Origin: Cristatella mucedo
Lineage: Eukaryota; Bryozoa; Phylactolaemata; Cristatellidae
Assembly: GCA_009760855.2 (NCBI GenBank)
Contig: WPIO01000186.1
Span: 248,001-312,000 of the forward strand
Length of the DNA: 64,000 bases
Direction: 5' to 3'
Shown: in pieces, positions 58,216 to 64,000 of the stretch
Layout of the letters: every line of letters begins with the position of its first letter
Numbering within the stretch: position 1 is the first letter of the stretch
The notes under the pieces: model-generated
Database searches by the model: none
The model's input: only the letters and a program-made list of their open reading frames with translations
What the model was told of the DNA's origin: nothing
Program-made: the position numbers and the translations under genes

Positions 58216-58390
58216 CAGCTTGCTTTTGTTGACTTTATTTTCGCCCCTCAGCTCAAGCTCCTTCCTCATCCGGCATCAACCACAGAGCAACTGTAAAGAG
58301 GCGGTGACCTTTCAGCTTGCAATCGAGAGTTTGCGCATTGAATAAGATCGTAACAAGTTCGGTAAAAATCTCTCCAGCCTTGAGGATTTG

Positions 58391-58760
58391 CTAATAATAA
58401 TAATTATAATAATAATAATAATAATAATTGTGCACTTGATAAAGTGACCTCAGAGAACCCAGTCTCTTTCTAGGCGCTTTACATTTGCTGCAAGGGGAAA
58501 CGCGATTGAATAGTGAGTAATATCATGCTTGAAAAACAGCGTGAATAACATGTTTAAGGATGACGCGCACAGGGTCAGCATGCAAGTGTGGTTAGTGGCA
58601 GCATGCACAGTGTCAGCACGCTTAAGCAAATGATGGACGAATCACAGGGACCCACTAAATGCTGTCCTAAATAGGTGTGTTTTTAAGTTCTTTCTAAATG
58701 TGGTCAAGTCAGGGTATGCTCTCGCACAAGTCTGGAGGGAGTTCCAGCCTTTGGGAGAGC
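58391..58760 (-). mobile_element. LINE family 1, 3' end
   Basis: (ATT)n tail at 58391-58430, AAAGTGACCTCAGAGAACCC, AGTCTCTTTCTAGGCGCTTT, then the 3' UTR to about 58760 (GAGTTCCAGCCTTTGGGAG). Confidence 0.9.
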
Positions 58761-59479
58761 GAATCAGCTGAATTTATTCTGCCATCGATCGACTAACTGT
58801 ACCCTACATACTAGCATACACTGCAGCATTCACCGGTAGCTAGCATGCACTGAGACACAATAGCAGCCCACGCAAGCACATGGGCACTTGAGTACACACA
58901 GAGGCGAACCCAGGAATTTGCGAGGGACGTTAACGATGGCCCATTCTCGGACGGTATAAGGGGTGCACCATGTGGTCCGGCAGGTGCCCGGGGGGGGGGG
59001 GGAATATGCAGTAAGTATACAGATGCCTCTTCACGTGCTCATACTTGAGAGCAGGGTTACCCGATCTTCTGTCTCGTGTGAGCTGACCGAGGACGTTGGC
59101 ATGAAGCTGGGGGACTATAAACAACCGCACCAGATAACTTGTCCAGGAACCTCAGGCAGAAGTCGTGAGAAAACACTTTTGGTCGCCCTTACAGCTTCTT
59201 CAAGCATCTTCTCACTGCGTAAATTAAGGAAGAAACCGATCCGAAGCCTCGAAATAAGGAAGAAATCCGAAGCCTCGAAAGCCCTCAAGACCTCAAGAAT
59301 TGTGAACTCTTCCCACAACTGGATCGATCGGCTGCTTGTGTGCATTTCACAAACACCCCAAACTTTGATTGAACATTAAAACTTACAACCAGCCCTTAAC
59401 GGTTAAAATATACACATATCGTGACAAAGAACTACAGAAGTGCACTTGGTGATTTCGATCTGTCAGATGCCGAATTCTT
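58761..59479. other. no gene recognised
   Basis: A run of 13 G lies at 58990-59002. No repeat family or exon seen. Confidence 0.4.
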
Positions 59480-60298
59480 GCTTGACCTCTCATTAGACGA
59501 TCACATCAGCTTCACAGTCAAGTCTGCCTACTTTTAGCTACATAACATTGCTAAAACTCGGGCTTGTTTAGGCAGGGATGCCACATCTAAAATGGTCCAT
59601 GCATTTGCGACATCCTGTCTTGACTGCTAAACTCGCTGCTTGCTGGTCTACCGCCCAGCGAAGTCAGGTGCTTACATCTAGTGCAAAACTCTGCAGCTAG
59701 ACCTATCTGTCGTGAGCATCGCAGTTGCCACATCACACCACTTCTCGCCGACATGCACTGGCTCCCAGTCAAGCAGCGCATCGACTTCAAGGTTTTGCCA
59801 CTCACTTTTAGATCCCTTTATTCTTTGGCTCCAGCCTACCTATCAGATCTACTCCCCCACCAGGCTAAGCATCGTATCACTCACTTTTCAGAATCTAACT
59901 GTTTGCCCATTCCTTGTACGAATCTCAAATCCTTTGGAGACCGTGCATTTAGTTCGTACGCTCCCAAAGCCTGCACTCACTTCCGACATGCGTCACCTCT
60001 CCTGGCTTATCCACATTTAAAAAGAAACTAAAAGCATGCCTATTTATCATAGAATTTAGTGGGTCCCTCTTATTCTTCATTTACGTGCTTATGCGTGCTG
60101 ACACTGTCCATGCTGCCACTAACCACACTTGTGTGCTGACCCTGTGCACGTCACTCCTAACCGTGTTATTCCTGTTGTTTATTGAGCATGGTACCACGAA
60201 CCATTAGATTGTGCTTCCTTTGTAGCCAATGTAAAGTGCCTAGAAAGAGATTGAGTTCTCAGAGAGCGCCATATCAAAGGCATTATCATTATTATTAT
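59480..60298 (+). mobile_element. LINE family 1, 5'-truncated 3' fragment
   Basis: Starts in the LDLSLDDHIS block, has MHWLPVKQRIDFKVL, LAPAYLSDLLPHQAKHR and SFGDRAFSSYAPKAC, then the 3' UTR with AAAGTGCCTAGAAAGAGATTG and an ATTATTATT tail. Confidence 0.9.
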
Positions 60299-60429
60299 TG
60301 GTCCACAGAAACCACAACGACCCGTGCATTGCCAATGGAATGCAAAGTCGTTGCAGGGAAGATTAAAAGCAGTCTTCGGCCTTCTCGATGATAGCTTGTT
60401 AGAAGCAACAGAAGTTGAAAGACCTCAGC

Positions 60430-60570
60430 CACACTCTGGATCTCAGCCGAGTGCCAGCACTTGTCAACTCAGGTCCTGCTTCGAGTCCTACAGCAGGCAA
60501 TCCTCTGTCGCCCCCTTCAAGCCGGTCGATAGCCTCAGTTGCCATATAAATTAAACTGTTGAATGAGCCG
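60430..60570 (+). mobile_element. SINE-A-related remnant
   Basis: AACTCAGGTCCTGCTTCGAG, TCCTACAGCAGGCAATCC and a 3' end like AAACTGTTGAATGAGCC. Confidence 0.5.
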
Positions 60571-60904
60571 ACCGCTATTTCATTTGCCCAAAGGCACTGT
60601 TTCCTTCAAGTGCGGCAAGGCACTGAGCGATATCGCCCACAAGCACCTGCCCACAAGCACCTGTGGCTGCATGCTCTCGCTCGCACTTCTCTGTCTAGAA
60701 CCCTTGTTTGGGCGGCAGCGAAGGCTCGCTAGAGCACGACGAGAAGTGCGAGCGACAGCATGACACTCAGCAAGCGAAGCACTCCCCGAGCTCTAGCAGA
60801 CGGCACGACCCGTATTTCTGCATTTCCACACATGCACTTAGCTGCTGGGTGGCTCCAACAACAGACGCTGGTTGATTTCGCTGTATCGATCGCGATCGCA
60901 ATGG

Positions 60905-61600
60905 CGAGAACGTATCTCCGTATGTAACTCCACAAGGCCACAAAGACTATTTTAGTGCTACGCAGGAGAGTTTTATATAGCCCACTCACAGCCTAAGGGG
61001 CTTTCGGTACATATTTGGTAGCCAACAGACTCTATCTCACGCTACAAAGAGAAAGTGGGAAGCATAGCAGAGTCAGGAGAGCAGTTGGGGTGGTGAGTAG
61101 CATGAAAGTAGCAGCTCAGGACCGCTGAAAAGGATGAGCCAAAGTCGGCAGTTGGAGAGTATTTGTCGTTGCATAAGATTCGTGGAAGCGAGTTCAACAG
61201 TCTAGGACCAGCAGAGCTAAACCTTCTGTCGCCAACTGTCTTTAAGCGGAGGAATGGAACAGCTAATATATTGTCCATACAGGTCCTAAGGGCACATGCT
61301 GAAATTTGTGTAGCATTTCGGCTAGTTATGGAGGAGCCAAGCCGTGGCGGGCCATGTGGGTCAGCGTAAGAACTTTGCTCTGTATCTATTGATCAACCGG
61401 CAACCATCCTAGCTCTTTTAGCAAAGCAGACACATGGTCAAACCTCTGGGATTTGAAAATTAGCCTTGCAGCCATATTCATAGCCATCTACAGTGGCCTA
61501 ATTGCTTTTTTTGGTAGCCCAGCCAAAAGGGAATTACAATAATCTAGCCGACACAGAACTAAGGAGCTAGTTAAATGTCGGCTTGACTCTATCGTGCTTT
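60905..61600 (-). mobile_element. LINE family 2, 3' part
   Basis: Starts at the tail complement ATCTCCGTATGTAACTCCAC. Complement encodes ILAVPFLRLKTVGDRRFSSA and GPRLLNSLPRILCNDKYSP. It extends up to a VLCRLDYCNSLLAG-like region near 61550. Confidence 0.85.
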
Positions 61601-61911
61601 TTTCCAATATATGCATTAAAAAGTTAATCGATATAGTGAAAATATTACAGCTCGCGCTCGATTGTCTGAGTCAATTATACACCCCTGTATTACAATTAAA
61701 ACTATAGTACATGTGGAGTTTTGGCTACTATATTCGAGCACCCTGCAATCCCTTTAACGCCAGGAGCAGCCTCTCGACCAGTCCTTGTGTCCTTGGGCAA
61801 GAGCTTTGTTTTCACAACTCGGGTGTGGTGAAACCAAGCCAATCAGAGCATGTAATTCGCTGATTGTCCATTCTAGTCTAATTGCTTAATTAAACGTACT
61901 ATAATAATAAT

Positions 61912-62184
61912 AACATGATATTCGTGTCGTTTAATGTATCTTATTTTCTCGTTTTCGTCTAATATATTGGGTAATACAAGTGTAATGGTGACTAAAAGAC
62001 GTGTTAGTTCATGTCCAGAGGGATCTAATAATGTTAAGCACCGTATTTTGAGGGCCGCGAACAGGTTGTATATGCTCTAAGTTAATATTTGATATGTATA
62101 TAAAGAATCCTACTTCAGGGATATTCACTCCCTAATCGAGGTAGAGACCGGAACTGATTAACAACGATAAGCGAGGGACGACCG
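61912..62184 (-). mobile_element. Tigger-like DNA transposon, one end
   Basis: Ends GCGAGGGACGACCG|TA. The inner sequence (TATAAAGAATCCTACTTC, TAATGTTAAGCACC, GTAATGGTGACTAAAAG, TATTTTCTCGTTTTCGTCTAA) is the reverse complement of the left part of the copy at 7006. The other terminal repeat is missing. Confidence 0.75.
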
Positions 62185-62854
62185 TACGACAAACGTGAGT
62201 TTCTGTTCACACATGCTTTGCTTGCTGAACTGTGCACTATTTAGTCCAATCTTGTAGCCGGAGGTTCAAATAGCGGGGGCCTCAATGTCTTCTTATGTGC
62301 TCTCACGCAGCTGGTCAAACTATGATATTTGTGCACTTTTGCATGTTTCTTTCAACACAAAACGTCGCATATCATTAAAGCTTGATTTATGTTTCTCTTG
62401 TAGCGAGTTGTAAAGTGCCTAGATGTAAAGTTGGTTCTCATATGGTACAATACAAACCATTTGTGTATTACTTGTATCACCTTAATAGTAGACAGGGGAA
62501 GAATGCGTGGTCGTTCAGCTGATGTCACCAATCTGGGGATTATTTATAAAATTTCTGGTAAACGCAAAGCCATTCATCATTGAAGACATGATTTGCTACG
62601 CACTGCATCCATTTGTGCAATATATCTGGTGGAAGCAAATCACAACGTTAATTGTCGTTGTCACCAATATAGAACATGTGTATATCATTAAGATAACTAA
62701 ATCTGTTTCTAAATACTTTAAATGTGCAGCAAAGACAGCCTGTCAATTGATTAGTTAGTTATATCATGGAAAATTTAAGCGCACACTAAAGACAATTTAC
62801 ATGGACGAAGCAAATGATGTGATGAGCCGTTGGATTTGTAGCTTTGTTTAAATA
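62185..62854. other. no gene recognised
   Basis: AT-rich. A weak LINE family 1 tail-like sequence (GTAAAGTGCCTAGATGTAAAG) is at about 62409-62430. Confidence 0.4.
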
Positions 62855-63870
62855 GCAATTCAGGTGTTGTCATGACGACGGTGAGTTATAAGTTAGCTAT
62901 AGGCCTTAGGAGCATGCAAACTGCTGGCATGGTATCCAAAGGATTGAGGTTGGTTCGAGGCACAGTTCGATGCCTTGAGAAGACCCCATGATGCGACGTA
63001 GAACAAGATTAAGATTATAGGTTAAGAATTACTTCCTATATATGGGCCGGAGCAAGAGAATAAATGGACCTAAAAGTGAGTGCCGAAACCTCGAAATCGA
63101 TACGCTGCTTGATGGGAAGACCGTTCTAGTTGGTGGGAAAGTGTCGTATTGTGGCAGCTGTGCTCTGAATGACAGCTAAGCCTGCGGCCGATTTCTTCGA
63201 AAAATGGAAACATCCTATTTCGCAGCATGAAGATCTGTGAGTGGTGATTTAAAGATTTCTGGAAAGGATATCACGAATGTAAGGGCCAGCTTGGCTATGG
63301 TATCCTTAATTAAGGAAGTCTGAATTTGTTCAATGCTATGTAACACCTGTGCTTATGCTTATTGACATTGAGCATGCTACTACTTACCATTCAATCATAC
63401 TTCATTTGCAGCATTATTTCATTCATTATTTCATTCATTATTTTCATTCATTTCTTATCATATGTAAATTGCCTAGAAAGGGAGTATATTCTCTGAGGGT
63501 GCTATGCAAGTGTACTATTATTATGATTGGGATTACAGAGTAGGCAGATTATCGGTGAGGCTAATGTAGTCATTTATGAAACGTTATTGTAAATGGTCAT
63601 TGCACACTCAGGTCCGTGCAGAGGCTGCAGATGATTTGCCAAGCCAAGCCAGGGTGGAAGGTTAATCTTTCCCATTTCTGAGTAGCACTAGGTTTTTCCG
63701 CAATTTTCAAACGTCTACACCACTCAGGTGTGAAGGTCGACAATACTTGCTGCAAGGGATTTGAGAGAGTTCGAAGAGCTGGAGGGCATGGAGAGGTAAA
63801 AGCAAAGTGCACGGAGGGGTCAACAACGCAGAGGCGTAGCTGTACTTCTTCTGCAAAAACTGAAAACTTA
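62855..63870 (-). mobile_element. LINE family 1, degenerate 3' half with nested insertion
   Basis: Complement includes the 3' coding region (about 63200-62900) and, after an insertion, a block like VQLRLCVVDPSVHFAF at about 63785-63835, corresponding to TQLYLCFDPS just after the catalytic box. Confidence 0.65.
63347..63527 (+). mobile_element. LINE family 1 3' end nested in the minus copy
   Basis: TGTGCTTATGCTTATTGACATT, a small (TTTCATTCATTA)n expansion, AAATTGCCTAGAAAGGGAG, then GAGGGTGCTATGCAAGTGTAC and TATTATTATG. Confidence 0.75.
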
Positions 63871-63902
63871 TAGTGGACTTAGTGATCGCATCAGTCAAGA
63901 GT

Positions 63903-64000
63903 GAGATTATAATAATAATACATTTGTTATTGCGTCACAAGAGAACTCAATCTCTTTCTAGGCACTTCAAATTTGCCGCAAAGGAAGCGCGATCGAATGG
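63903..64000 (-). mobile_element. LINE family 1 tail, cut by the window end
   Basis: TATAATAATAATACATTTG, GAGAACTCAATCTCTTTCTAGG and GCACTTCAAATTTGCCGC. Confidence 0.8.

Larger units (their letters stand above)
57076..58390. other. no gene recognised; microsatellites
   Basis: Contains (CA)n at 57824-57850 and a CCCT-rich tract at 58088-58215. The minus strand is open for 159 codons across the latter; its first half is repeat-encoded and the second half (LYIQQQHVMHASVFPSSAH) has no recognised family. Confidence 0.45.

Noticed and set aside
57790-58269. 159-codon minus-strand open frame
   Set aside because: First half encoded by the CCCT tract, last part by the CA repeat, and the middle has no family match.

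Overview
The window is animal nuclear DNA. Evidence is spliced coding exons with consensus GT/AG junctions, introns of 0.1 to 8 kb, polyadenylation signals, CR1/L2-type LINEs, tRNA-derived SINEs and microsatellites. The protein families and the retroelement load suggest an invertebrate, possibly a spiralian, but nothing in the sequence fixes the species.

Two host genes can be assembled and they converge near 31.5 kb. On the + strand a three-exon gene (13757-14024, 21417-21611, 29558-30975) encodes a predicted 626-residue four-transmembrane protein of the claudin/PMP22 type. It carries an unusual cytoplasmic tail of about 410 residues, rich in Ser, Gly, Ala and Arg. On the - strand eight exons (47293 or 47273 down to 31900) encode an orphan class C GPCR of the GPR158/GPR179 family. 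Cysteine-rich stalk, all seven membrane helices and the post-TM7 helix are covered, and every intron phase matches. Most of its ectodomain lies upstream, outside what I could assign; one weak candidate exon is at 54227-54097.

Most of the rest is mobile DNA. LINE family 1 is L2/CR1-like, with an (ATT)n tail preceded by a conserved stem-loop; one copy near the left end is nearly complete for the reverse-transcriptase ORF, and there are many 5'-truncated or tail-only copies in both orientations. LINE family 2 has an (ACATT)n tail and several nested or inverted copies. SINE-A is tRNA-like and ends near an AAATCAGC motif. SINE-B is tRNA-like with a 3' end that copies the LINE family 1 tail, suggesting a SINE/LINE partnership. 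A 28S rRNA segment fused to a SINE-A, flanked by a 38-bp imperfect duplication, sits inside an older LINE at 17.5-18.1 kb. Two Tigger-like DNA elements lie near the two ends of the window.

Region 53.1-57.1 kb is dominated by GA/ACAG simple repeats. From 54.4 kb they are organised as a higher-order array of eight units of roughly 313-356 bp. Long Ser-Leu or Arg-Glu reading frames there are repeat artefacts. Coordinates of repeats are approximate (usually within 10-20 bases); exon borders were placed base by base from splice motifs and phase.
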